Positions 35,970-45,425 of a stretch of 64,000 nt of DNA are shown here, piece after piece; the stretch's first letter is position 1; each line of letters opens with the position of its first letter. Made by a program: the position numbers and the translations under genes. Source of the DNA: Lonicera japonica (lineage: Eukaryota > Streptophyta > Magnoliopsida > Dipsacales > Caprifoliaceae); NCBI GenBank assembly GCA_021464415.1, contig CM038468.1, positions 3,472,001 through 3,536,000 of the forward strand, given 5' to 3'. A model generated the notes under the pieces. It saw only the letters and a list, made by a program, of their open reading frames with translations. It did not search any database and was not told where the DNA came from.

Positions 35970-36561
35970 GAAAACAAACCCTAGATGGAGTATTGTTGGT
36001 TTCTTGACTTCGTTTCCATGTTTGTATGTTTCATTCCATAACAAACTTTATTGATTAGCTACCACTACTAGATAAAGAATCAAGTAATACATGTTTGTTT
36101 GTTTGGGTTTTTTATTTTAATTTTTTTTTTTAATTTTTTTTTTTTATATATATATATATTTAGTGTAACATGTCAAAGAAAACTTGTGTTAAGTCATGCT
36201 GCCTAAATGCTTATTTTATCATTGATAATGGATGCAATCCTCTTTAGAAATATATGAAAAAAACTTATTTTATATCCATTGAATTCACTTTATAAATTTA
36301 AGTATTTGTTATAAGGTTTAAATTTATTTCATTTAAAAAAAATTAGAGTTCTATATATATTTACTTTATTTATAAATTCTAGTATCTAAGATTATTTTCA
36401 TGATTAAGATTTTGGAGAAAACTAAAAAATTTAGCGATAGTGATAGATTCTTTGATTCATATTAAAATATACATGTATACAAACACAGTAGAATTTAGAA
36501 AATATTTTGAAAAGGATTATGTGGATGTGTATTTAGAAGTGTGTGCCTCTAAAAGTTGTTA
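35970..36561. other. AT-rich intergenic, no gene seen
   Basis: Poly-T and TA runs near 36120-36160. No supported feature before the MULE-2 target duplication. Confidence 0.55.
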
Positions 36562-36570
36562 ATCCTAATT
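36562..36570. repeat. Left 9-bp target duplication of MULE-2
   Basis: ATCCTAATT, repeated exactly at 42479-42487 just outside the right end. Confidence 0.9.
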
Positions 36571-36850
36571 GAATTTTTTGTATAGATAGGGTAGTTTTGA
36601 AACTTAATTAAGTGAATGGGGTAGTTTTGAAGATATTTAGGGAAATAGGGTAGTGTATAAAAACGCTAGTTGGAGTCTCACTTTTAACCATAAAATCGTC
36701 AAACACACCAACGAGTTTAAAAAAAAAAAATGGAATGATAGAAACGTTGGAGCCTCCAACGATTTTACATGTAAAATCGTTAGTGGAAGAAACGATTTTA
36801 CATGTAAAATCGCTACACCCACCAACGATTTTACATGTAAAATCGTTGCC
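36571..36850 (+). repeat. MULE-2 left end (outer copy) with perfect palindromes
   Basis: Three blocks of the AT(A/G)GGGTAGTTTTGAA type stand at the tip (36587, 36619, 36647). Further in are three nearly identical perfect palindromes with core GATTTTACATGTAAAATC at about 36763, 36794 and 36829, preceded by an A-run of 12 (36720-36731). Confidence 0.85.
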
Positions 36851-37193
36851 CTTTTCCTCCACTGCTGCTGTTGCTTTCTTCTTTCTTCTTTCTCCCCTCG
36901 CGCCGCACCTCTCCTCCCCTCAGTCCACCCGCTCGCCGCACCTCTCCTCAGCCCACCCTCTCGCCGCCGAATCCTCACCTCATTCGCTCCCCTCGCCGTC
37001 GATGAGCAACTTGTCGCCCCTCCTCACCGTCTCCCTCAACTCCGTCCCCCATTTTCTGCGGTGAACACCCACCTTCCATCTCCGACCATTCCACTGCAGT
37101 AACACCACCTCACTCCTGCCGCCGTTCACCCTCACCTTCCCTCTCACCGTGGTTGACCCCCCCGCAGCAGCGCAACTCAGATCTACAAGGTAT
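36851..37193 (+). promoter_or_regulatory. Pyrimidine-rich tract inside MULE-2 outer left end
   Basis: C/T-rich with repeated CGCCGCACCTCTCCTC units, ending near a possible donor (CTACAAG|GTATAT, 37190). It occupies the same place as the leader exon of MULE-1. Frames here are Ser/Pro/His-rich and not credible as proteins. Confidence 0.45.
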
Positions 37194-37650
37194 ATTCAAA
37201 ATTCCTTTGTCACCGATTTGAAAATCTTAATCTTGAATCTTTGATGGTAGGATGGTTGATATTGTGTTGGTGTTTGTGTTGATGTTGATTGTAGTTTGAA
37301 TTCTATGTTTGATGGTAGATTGGATAGTATTGATATTTGTTTGGATTGTTTGTTTGCAATTTATGCGTAGATGGTATTGACATTGATTTGGGTTGTTTGT
37401 TTGCAATTTATGTGTAGATTAATAATCAATCAATGGTGGATTATATAAAAGTTCTGCAAGTGGGGAACCATTTCAAAAGGGGGGGACCAATTTATTTCTA
37501 TGGACCTACCATTAAAATTTTTGTTAATTATCAAACTTTTTGTTCTCTCTTTTTCTAATTCACAAAGAAGGTTTTTCTATCTATTTTTTGTTGACAATTA
37601 TTTAGGTAGGAGAGAATCTAGTTTATACGTATTTTTCATGAAAATATAAG

Positions 37651-37885
37651 GAATTTTTTGTATAAATGGTGTAGTTATAAAACTTAATTTGATAAATGGG
37701 GTAGTTTTTGACATATTTGGGAAAAAGGGGTAGATCATAAAAACGTTAGTATCACCAATGTTTTTAATGTAATAATCGTTACCTCATTCAGCGATTTCAA
37801 AAAAAAAAAAATTGTTAAAAACGCCAGACCAAATAACGTTTTTACCCGTAAAATCGCCACACCCACTAGCGATTTTACGGTAAAC
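37651..37885 (+). repeat. Second left-end copy inside MULE-2
   Basis: Starts GAATTTTTTGTATAAATGG, as at 36571. Two or three GTAGTTTTT-type tip repeats follow, then AACG/CGTT palindromes, an A-run of 12-13 (37801-37813) and ACGTTTTTACCCGTAAAATCG. It has the same orientation as the outer copy. Its flank AAATATAAG is not found outside the right end, so it has no detectable partner. Confidence 0.8.
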
Positions 37886-37959
37886 TACCTACCCCTTTTC
37901 AAACTCCCCCCAAACCCCACGTAGCCACTCAAATCTTACACCAGTAGCGGTCCCCCCAC

Positions 37960-38758
37960 CCCCTTAACCACTGCTCCGTCTTCTTCTCCTTCTCCGTCTC
38001 TTTCTCGCCGGCGTAGGGTATATCTCGAAGGTGCCTTTACTGGCACCTATTATTTTTCATTTATTGATTAGAGTTTTATATAGTTTTGACATATTACTCT
38101 TAATGTAATTTGTGGTGTGTTTGGGTTTCGATACCTTTTAGGGGATATTATTAATTATGATCAATTGAAAGTTATTTTTCTCATATATATGAAAGTGCAC
38201 TGGCCGTTTTTTAATTCATTCATCACATTATCACATAAAATCTAACATAATAAAATAGCTCCTTATTACTAACATAATTAACTAAATTGTTTCATAATTT
38301 GTTAATGACATTCTTTACATTAATTTTTTTTCTACTTTGTTTATATTTTTATTTATCTTTATTGGATTCAATAACCAACATTTACTTATGGCTCTTGATA
38401 AATTTAGTTGAGGATTTGCCAATCATGTATCATATTTCTAATAGGATTGTGAGATAGGGCATCTATAGCTCTTGATAGCTATTAATATTTTTTTTTAGTA
38501 GCCATCTATGACTTTTTATTTTCAACTTGAATGTTTGAAACTTCAAAAAATAAGTGATTGTGAATAAATATAATTTGTTTGAGTACAATTGTGAAATGAT
38601 AAAAATATTCAACTAAGATAAAGTCCAAAATATTTATTAAAGGAAAAAACTTGGTCCACAGCCACTACCAACTTTTAAAGTAGATCCCATAACTCCATAG
38701 TCGCTTGGTTTCAGTTATTTTCATTGAAAAAAAACTAAACTGGCTTATTGTCTTGAAG
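37960..38758 (+). promoter_or_regulatory. Leader exon and 5'-UTR intron of MULE-2 transposase gene
   Basis: A C/T-rich leader ends near CGTAGG|GTATAT (38017|38018). The acceptor is TTGAAG|GTGGATAATGG (38758|38759), with the ATG seven bases on. The acceptor context is the same as for the MULE-1 transposase (TTGAAG|GTGAAAAATGG at 13731). The intron is AT-rich and gene-free. Confidence 0.5.
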
Positions 38759-38765
38759 GTGGATA

Positions 38766-39740
38766 ATGGGAAGCAGACGTTTCTGTTTTCTGCTTTATTC
38801 GGGTGGCAATATAATTAACGGGGACCAAGGTTGGACATACGATAAGCCACATGAAAGCGGCATTATCCTGGACGAGAGCAGTACTTACTCCGAATTAGTA
38901 GATAAAGTCTTTTCTGCTATGAATATTGACCGTATGCAGTCCATGTTGAAGATGACTTGTAGATGTCCATTTTTAGTATCTACAAGTACTTGGAATTACT
39001 TTCTCCATGAAATTATAGATGATGGAAGCATGGAATTTGTAATGATAACTATTTGCAATGCTCCTGTTAATGCAATTGATTTGTATATTGAGAAAGTTGA
39101 TTTCAATTATAATGTGTATCCTATTGGCGAAAATTTGCAATTGTTCGGACCGTGTAGATCACCACCGTCAGCACAATGTACCCCTTTGTCCATTGATCCA
39201 TTACAGCAGCAGGAGTTTAATGACCCTATCAATGAAGGCCGCCATATTTCTTTTTTTGGTTCTACTTCGCGACCTTCAAAAAATTACAGTTTTGGTGGCA
39301 CTAGTAAGAAAGGTCAGAAATCATATAAGTCCATACCCGAGTCCATGCTTGGGGCCGGAGGTAGTATAAATTATGTATCAGAAGCAGAATACCGAAGTGG
39401 AGAGGACTTGGACTCTGAATATGATGTTATGCACGATTTAAGTAATACTGAAGGTGATGAAGAGGAAGAACCGATTGAGGTCGGGCAGGTTAATGATGAT
39501 GTGCCGTCATTCTACACCCAATTTAATGTTACAAGTGTGGACGAGGAGGTTTTAATAGAAGATCAAATTATGGATGAAAATGAACTTAGAAAGGGGCTAC
39601 TTTTTGAGACGAAGGCGGACTTGAAAATTGCAGTGAAATCGTTCGCAATCAAGAATTCAAATGAATATATTGTCGACGAATCTAAGGCAGATATATGGGC
39701 AATTAGGTGCAAATTACATGAAAAAGGAAGTGACCCGTGA
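38766..39740 (+). pseudogene. MULE-2 transposase N-terminal fragment (PB1-like plus partial MuDR domain)
   Basis: An open frame of 324 codons from ATG (38766). The front, RRFCFLLYSGGNIINGD, with HESGIILDESSTYSELVDK, CRCPFLVSTSTWNYFLHEI and IDLYIEKVDFNYNVYPIGEN, matches the MULE-1 transposase front and looks like a PB1-type domain. A low-complexity acidic linker follows (YRSGEDLDSEYDVMHD, EGDEEEEPIE). Then comes the start of the MuDR domain (DENELRKGLLFETKADLKIA, SFAIKNSNEYIVDESKAD, WAIRCKLHEKG). At about 39728 homology stops and the DNA continues as the middle of the SANT-like gene. All catalytic parts are gone. If expressed, the product could bind DNA or multimerise, but that is inference. 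Confidence 0.82.
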
Positions 39741-40197
39741 TGGTACATGGTGTGAGCGAGATAACCCTCAAACATGGGAGCAAATGGCTGCAATTTTTAA
39801 TGCAGATCCTAAGGAAGAGAGCTCTTTATGTAAGAATAGGGTTGTGACCGCTGAAGAACTTGCTCAGCTGTGGGCGAAGGTTGAGCCAGCAGTTAAGAAA
39901 TGGAACCGCTTTTACAATGAGAAGGAAAGACCTACCCCTCATCCTAAATTTATGATTGATTATCCTGGAAGTATGGCACACTATCTCTCAAAATTCCACA
40001 GCAAAGTTGAGGCGGAAATGGTAAATATTATTTTATTAAAATATAGTTTGTGTTTGTTTTTACTATACTTTAATGTTTAACGAGTTAACCTTTCATTCTC
40101 GTAAGAGGAATATGCCGATCTCATGTACTTGGTAGAAGAAGGCGTAAAGTTTCCCTACAAGATGTACTGGACATTCCTTAAAAGCACTCTCAATTGA
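39729..40197 (+). pseudogene. SANT/trihelix-like gene of MULE-2, 5' truncated
   Basis: Homologous to 10705-10131 in MULE-1, starting within its N-terminal helix (VTRDGTWCERDNPQTWEQMA) and lacking the first ~35 codons. Exon 1 ends GAAATG|GTAAAT (40020). Exon 2 most likely begins at 40108 (GTAAGAG|GAATATG), giving LMYLVEEGVKFPYKMYW and TGA at 40197. No stop interrupts the remaining frame. An ATG upstream in this frame at 39661 overlaps the transposase fragment in another frame (MNILSTNLRQ...), so a short chimeric product starting there is possible. Conserved parts with MULE-1: LWAKVEPAVKK, FYNEKE, PTPHPK, YYLAKF/HYLSKF. Function unknown; DNA binding is inferred. Confidence 0.65.
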
Positions 40198-41046
40198 TAT
40201 TTAGTATATCATATGTATTAGATGATCTACTATGTAATGTTTAAGTTAATGTGCATTTATGTTTCAGTGTTTTCCATTTGTAATGGTTTTATTTTTTACA
40301 TCTTGTACCCATGGATACTTCTATGAAAGTATTCGTGTCTATTTATGTATTAAGTTTTTATTTAATGAAAAACATGTAGTTCATCTACTGAATGCGTATT
40401 CTATACTTAAAGTGCATACACATTTATTTTTTATATGTGTTTTCAAGAGTGATTTGACGAATTACTCATGTGATAAATAAGATTAGACCTCTCACTACAT
40501 TAAGAAGACATTATATGACTATTCACAGTAAAAAGCATTGACTACTAATTTAAATTTGTTAAACCATTCACGTGACTGCATAGTGCAATTTTACTATTTT
40601 TCACCAGTGTAACCCTAATCCTATTATGTTCTTCTATATATATTATATGTATTGTTAGCATAGTAGATCATCTGAAAATGCGTGAGTAGTAGTGTCAGCT
40701 CACCTCATCCTATTATTAGCATAGTAGATCATCTGAAAAATTAGCAGTGTCTGGTTACAGCAAAACACTATGCAAGCGCATGCTTCTCACTTTTATCAAT
40801 GTGACAACTATTACTTTAATTAATACTTTTACATGATTGTCAGTCTTTACACTTTAACAGTCTTTATCACTGAAAATTTCAGTGCTTTTACAAGACTCAC
40901 ATTAATGCGTGATTTTACAACACATGAAAAATCAATAATTTCACTCCTATATAAGAATAATATTCATATTACTCTCGTCCCACACCAATATCACACATTT
41001 TCAAAATTCAACTATCATCTTACTCCCATTTTATTATAAATAAAAT
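40198..41046. other. Spacer and presumed promoter of the 221-aa gene
   Basis: AT-rich. CTATATAAG at about 40950 lies some 95 bases before the ATG and is a fair TATA box. GCATAGTAGATCATCTGAAAA is present twice (40659 and 40718). No gene is seen. Confidence 0.45.
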
Positions 41047-41712
41047 ATGGCCAACTCTGCTACAATTCTAGATATGGTTCCCCTCATTCCAGTTGAAATT
41101 CAAGAGAAAATACGAGATCGAGTCTTGCGAAATGAAGCTCTTAGAATCATATCAATGTGTCAAGGCATATTGCGGACTCCATCTCCTCTTTTAAGGCCAA
41201 GAAATTTTTTATATCATTGGCATAATCTCGAATTTTCCTATCGTTCACCATTTGCGTTCGTGCCTTTGCACTCATGGACGCCTTTATTTTATGTCTATCT
41301 GTGGTATTTGCTAAATACTTATCACATGCCTATTGTATTCTCACCACATTTATACATTACATGGGATAAATGGGTATCATATGACTACACTCTATTTGAC
41401 AAGTTCTGGTTTGAAGTGTTTGGTGAAGACTGGAGGATTGTTGGATCCAATCCTATTAATAAACATGTTATTTTGATAGCAAAGTTCAACTCGAATAAGC
41501 CTCCATTTGATAACGGCAGTTGTCAACCAACTCAGTTCGAATGGGTAATCAATACAAATGGATCTTTGCACGGACACGACCCAGAGGATTTGCTGAACAA
41601 TGTATGCCAAACTGCAATATGGAGAGCAGAGTCGTTGAATACAGGTGTTGAATATAATACTGAAGAAATGGCAACTAGCCCAGATGCACAGATGCAACTG
41701 GAGATTGATTGA
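41047..41712 (+). CDS. Intact 221-aa MULE accessory protein, function unknown
   Basis: A single open frame runs from ATG to TGA with no break and no need for splicing. It opens MANSATILDMVPLIPVEIQE (helical, slightly F-box-like LIPVEIQEKIRDRV, but too weak to call). An aromatic centre follows (FLYHWHNLEFSYR, FAFVPLHSWTPLFYVYLWYL, TYHMPIVFSPHLYITWDKW, FDKFWFEVFGEDW). The C-terminal half is conserved (NKHVILIAKFNSNKPPFDNG, TQFEWVINTNGSLHGHDPED, LLNNVCQTAIWRAESLN). MULE-1 carries the same protein with one nonsense codon and a 23-codon duplication. The C-terminal halves remain very similar although the surrounding spacers have diverged, which hints at selection on protein. No catalytic motif is seen, and it is not similar to MURB or ULP1-type MULE cargo as far as can be told by eye. 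Confidence 0.72.
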   Translation: MANSATILDMVPLIPVEIQEKIRDRVLRNEALRIISMCQGILRTPSPLLRPRNFLYHWHNLEFSYRSPFAFVPLHSWTPLFYVYLWYLLNTYHMPIVFSPHLYITWDKWVSYDYTLFDKFWFEVFGEDWRIVGSNPINKHVILIAKFNSNKPPFDNGSCQPTQFEWVINTNGSLHGHDPEDLLNNVCQTAIWRAESLNTGVEYNTEEMATSPDAQMQLEID

Positions 41713-42202
41713 AATCATGGATTTTATTATGTTTTTCTTATATTGTAAGAAAACCGTGTTCTTCTTTTTTATGTTCATCAGACATATGTTTATGTTTTTT
41801 TGTCTAATGCACGACGGATAAGTTTATGTTCGTTTCAACCTTTTATTATGTGTAATGGGTTTATCTAAATGTTTTATTTTTTCATGTACCTTTTTTTAAC
41901 TTATGTTAAATTTTAATTATTAAAAATTATTTGGTTATATGTATTGAACAATTTGAATTTCATACACGCATGTTATAGTAAGCCTTGGTTTTTATTATAA
42001 TAGGCATTGTACAACATTACATAAAATTCACCTTTTTAATTATTTAAACTCACTAATAATTTTTTTGTGGTGTAAATGTTATAACTCTAAATGAATATTT
42101 CAATTGTAAATAAAAACCAAGCAAGCAAATTTTAAAAAAAAAAGCAAAGCAAAGGTATGAAAAAACTAAATTTAAAATAAAATCAATCAAAGAGTAAAAA
42201 AA
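41713..42202. other. Spacer between 221-aa gene and MULE-2 right end
   Basis: AT-rich, presumably the gene's 3' UTR and terminator. No distinct signal. Confidence 0.5.
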
Positions 42203-42478
42203 AAAAAAATATGGTAAAAACGTTAGTCCCAGTGGCGTTTTTACATGTAAAATCGCTACTGCCAGTGGCGATTTTACATGTAAAAATGTCATTTCCAAAG
42301 GCGATTTTATTTTGTAATTTTTTTTTTTTAAAAAACGTTGGTGACAATAACGTTTTTACACGTAAAATGGAGTTTGCCAATAACGTTTTTATCTTCAACC
42401 CCATTTTCCTAATTAAGATGAAAACTACCCCATTTACCGAAATAACTTTCAAAACAACCCCATTAAGACAAAAAACTC
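42203..42478 (-). repeat. MULE-2 right terminal inverted repeat
   Basis: Inverted counterpart of 36571-36850. GATTTTACATGTAAAA palindromes at about 42241 and 42271 and a T/A tract at 42319-42333 come first. Then comes ACGTTTTTACACGTAAAA near 42351, with TACCCCATTT and AACCCCATT blocks towards the tip. Confidence 0.85.
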
Positions 42479-42487
42479 ATCCTAATT
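42479..42487. repeat. Right 9-bp target duplication of MULE-2
   Basis: ATCCTAATT, identical to 36562-36570. Confidence 0.9.
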
Positions 42488-43546
42488 TAAGCAAAATCAA
42501 ATCTCAATCCCGGCGAAAAAGATTATGTATTTAAAAGTATTTGTAAAAAATTGTAAAGCCCAAGTTAAGCAGAATCAAAGTTTACCGCCGATGATTAGAA
42601 ACTATAAAATAAACCTTAACCCTAAATATTCGACCAAGAGAGTTTTTATACTATAGAAATTCAATAAAATAATAATACTTGAATTTAGGAGTTAAATTAA
42701 TATTTTTATTAAATTTATAAGATAATATTTTTTTATAATATTGCTTTGCCCTGATTATATAAATTAATAATTTTATTTTTTAAATTTACTATTATAACTC
42801 ATCAAAATATTTGGTTGCTTCAACGATTTTTGATGGGAAAATTATTGGACATTGTATTTTGATGGAATAAAATGCCCGCCCAAAATTTCACTTTGCCCTC
42901 TTATTTTTTAATTAAACAAAAAAATCAAAACACAAAAATGTCTTCTCTCTTGCATTGAGAAAAGAAAAAAAAAAAAAAAAAACAAACCCTGGCTGACAGT
43001 CGTTACTCCCTTCGCCTCGCCGCCGAATCTCTCCCCCCCTTGGCCTCTCCGTCGTTCCTCTTACCCTCTTCCTTTGTCTCACCATTTCTCTCGTACTCAC
43101 TTCGGTTTCTTACTCTCGCCACTTCTCTGACACGCGCTGCTCCTCTCAGTGGTTTCTGCTCTCGGCCATTCCTCTCTCATCGGCGTCAACCCCTAAGCTC
43201 TAAGTCATCAGGTAAATTTTTAAATCTATGCCCTAATTTTGAAATTTTGAGTATTCTTGTTTACAAGGAGATGTTATCATGAAATAATGCACTCAGTCTT
43301 ATCAATTTGGGGATCTTTGGCGTTGTTCTTCGTTTATCAGTTTTATTTCATTTTCTCCAAATATTGTTATGACCAATGACATTTTATATCCATCATTGCC
43401 CCTTTGCATCATTTCTAGGTTTTGGAAGTTTTGGAAGGTTGATTGTTCGAGGGCTGAAACACAATTTAATTTGATATATTGTGAGTATATCCAATCCTCT
43501 ATTTCTGTTATTTCATTGCAAAGTTTTTGTTTAATTACAAATCTGT
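42488..43546. other. AT-rich DNA and an orphan leader-like segment
   Basis: A C/T-rich stretch (42990-43210) ends at CATCAG|GTAAAT, a good donor. One frame through it reads like an organelle transit peptide (SLRFLTLATSLTRAAP), but its apparent first codon is TTG and no ATG or second exon can be tied to it. It may be the 5' exon of a gene lost to later insertions. Confidence 0.3.
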
Positions 43547-43865
43547 TAGCGCTGCTGTTATTTCATTGCAAATTTGGTTTTATTTTCTGAGAAAATTCAC
43601 TAAGATTTGGAGTGCTTGCTTGTTTTTGTTCTTTAATATGAATCAATGATTTACATAAGTGCTTCTTATCTGTACATAGTATCTCTATGTTTAGATAATA
43701 AGCACTTATTATCTGCTAGCGCTGCACTGCTGTTATTTCATTGCAAATTTGATTTTTATTTTCTGAGAAAATTCACTAAGATTTGGAATACTTGCTTGTT
43801 TTTTGTTCTTTAATATGAATCAATGGTTTACATAAGTGCTTATTATCTGTACATAGTATCTCTAT
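43547..43865. repeat. Tandem duplication of a ~150-bp unit
   Basis: GCTAGCGCTGC / GTTAGCGCTGC, then GTTATTTCATTGCAAATTTG, GAGAAAATTCACTAAGATTT and ATCTGTACATAGTATCTCTA occur in order at 43547-43691 and again at 43717-43866. The two copies are separated by a short AT-rich linker and differ at only a few bases. Confidence 0.85.
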
Positions 43866-43866
43866 C

Positions 43867-45425
43867 AAATATCCTTTTTCTTAATGCCTTCCACACAAAC
43901 CTGCTCTCACAGGCTACTTCAAATTAATGATTCACCCTTTATATTATATTATATTATATTATATCGTTTACGTTTATATTCTTGCTGTATCCCTCGAGTT
44001 TGCACAGTTTTGTTTTGAGTTTCTCATCCTTGGTCTATTTTTTCAACGGCAATCTCCAAGATTTAATTCTTTTACAAAATAGTATCTATTTCAGGTTTTT
44101 TACTTTCACATGTTTAGCAGGTGTCAGTGCTGTTAATCACCAACTCGTATTGAATTTAACAATTTTGAGAACATTGCATTGAACTTGAATTTAGATGAAA
44201 CTACCATATAGAATCGATTTTATTTAAAGATAATGTGCGTAAGAATGAAAATATAATTGAATGGTGAATGTAGTCGAGAGTAATGGAAAAAGCATGCTAC
44301 TTTAGTCACATTAGGATGATCAAGCTTGTGCCATACAGCTACTTCTTGTGTAAAAGCTGCTCTCAGTGAAGCTATTTCAGCATCAGTCCTGTGGCCCTCT
44401 CCCCCAAATCAGGAAGCTTAACTAAGAATTATAAAAGAATGAAACTTCCTGTTAATAAACTTCTTGTGTAAAAGCTACTTTTGTCATTTATCTCGATTCT
44501 GGTTTATTTGAAAAGGGGCTATTTTTATCATTTCTCTGTGCATATTCATATTTCTGGTTTATTTGATGCATTTTATTAATGTGTATCTGCACCATTACTG
44601 ATATTGCACATCATATGTATGCTGGCCTTTTTACATTTAGATAAACATATATCTTTTTACATTTGGATAAAAATATAAATTCTGGTTTTTGGGATATATT
44701 TGCTGGAGGTTAAATTCATTCTTGAGTTCCAATACATCTGCACCATACCAGTATATGTTAAATTGAGTTTCAAATTCTGGATTTATACCTGTATATATTT
44801 GGCATCATATGAACACAGACAAATTCTTGAGTTTCAAACTCTGCACAAATATATGTTTGGCATCATATATATGGCTAATACTCATATATTTAGAGCTAAA
44901 TTCTTGCTTAATCAAAATTTTTATACTATATCCTTTCAAACTAGTTATACTTAGAATTTGGAACTCTGAAACTTCTTGAATTTGGAACTAGTTTTACTAT
45001 ATATACCTTCAACATTTTGGAATACTAAATGTTTGCTACAACCAAAGCCTGAACTAAGCTTGGATGGCATAAGTTAATATTGCCTCGAATAAATCTCAGC
45101 TGTGTGTAGTCTTGTTATGCAGAGAATTTAGAATTCGAAAAATAAAATAACTGAGTAACTAAAAAGTAAATGATAAAATAAAATAACTGAGTAATTAATA
45201 AGCAAATGACATGTAAAATTATGCTCAGGAATCAGGATATGCATGTGCTGTCACTAGTTCTTCAGTAAATTAAACATGACAAGGAGTAGGTTCGATCTCG
45301 ATCTCTTTTTCAATCCAAAACATATTCTTGATCGGTCAATTTAAATTGGTGTTTGTCTTGGATATTCTTGATCGGTCAATTTTAAAATATGTTTTTGAGA
45401 TCTGAGAATATATGTCAGTGCCAGG
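43867..45425. other. AT-rich DNA, possible left interior of the CACTA remnant, no gene seen
   Basis: Scattered repeats of ATTCTTGAGTTTCAAA-like and GATATTCTTGATCGGTCAAT (45327, 45360) motifs. No TNP2-type transposase and no CACTA left end was found. Confidence 0.45.

Larger units (their letters stand above)
36571..42478. mobile_element. MULE-2: 5.9-kb Mutator-like element, catalytic domain deleted
   Basis: Ends GAATTTTTTGTATAGATAGG and (inverted) GAGTTTTTTGTCTTAATGG continue into shared GGGTAGTTTTGAAA blocks and palindrome arrays, with a perfect 9-bp duplication outside. Inside, all on the plus strand, are an N-terminal transposase fragment (38766-39728), a SANT-like gene (39729-40197) and an intact 221-codon gene (41047-41712). 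This is the same order as in MULE-1. The MURA catalytic, SWIM and CCHC parts and the PMD gene are absent. A second left-end copy sits at 37651. The perfect target duplication implies a younger insertion than MULE-1. Confidence 0.9.

Noticed and set aside
36571..42478. The palindrome arrays as a CRISPR array
   Set aside because: Spacers are not uniform, the repeats are AT-rich inverted units at transposon ends, and the host is a eukaryote.
43020..43282. A transit-peptide-like first exon of an organelle protein
   Set aside because: The apparent start is TTG, no in-frame ATG was found, and no second exon can be linked; kept only as an orphan leader note.
45336..45420. Repeated GATATTCTTGATCGGTCAAT as a CACTA left terminus
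   Set aside because: No CACTA tip, no subterminal GGCGACG units and no matching inverted end.
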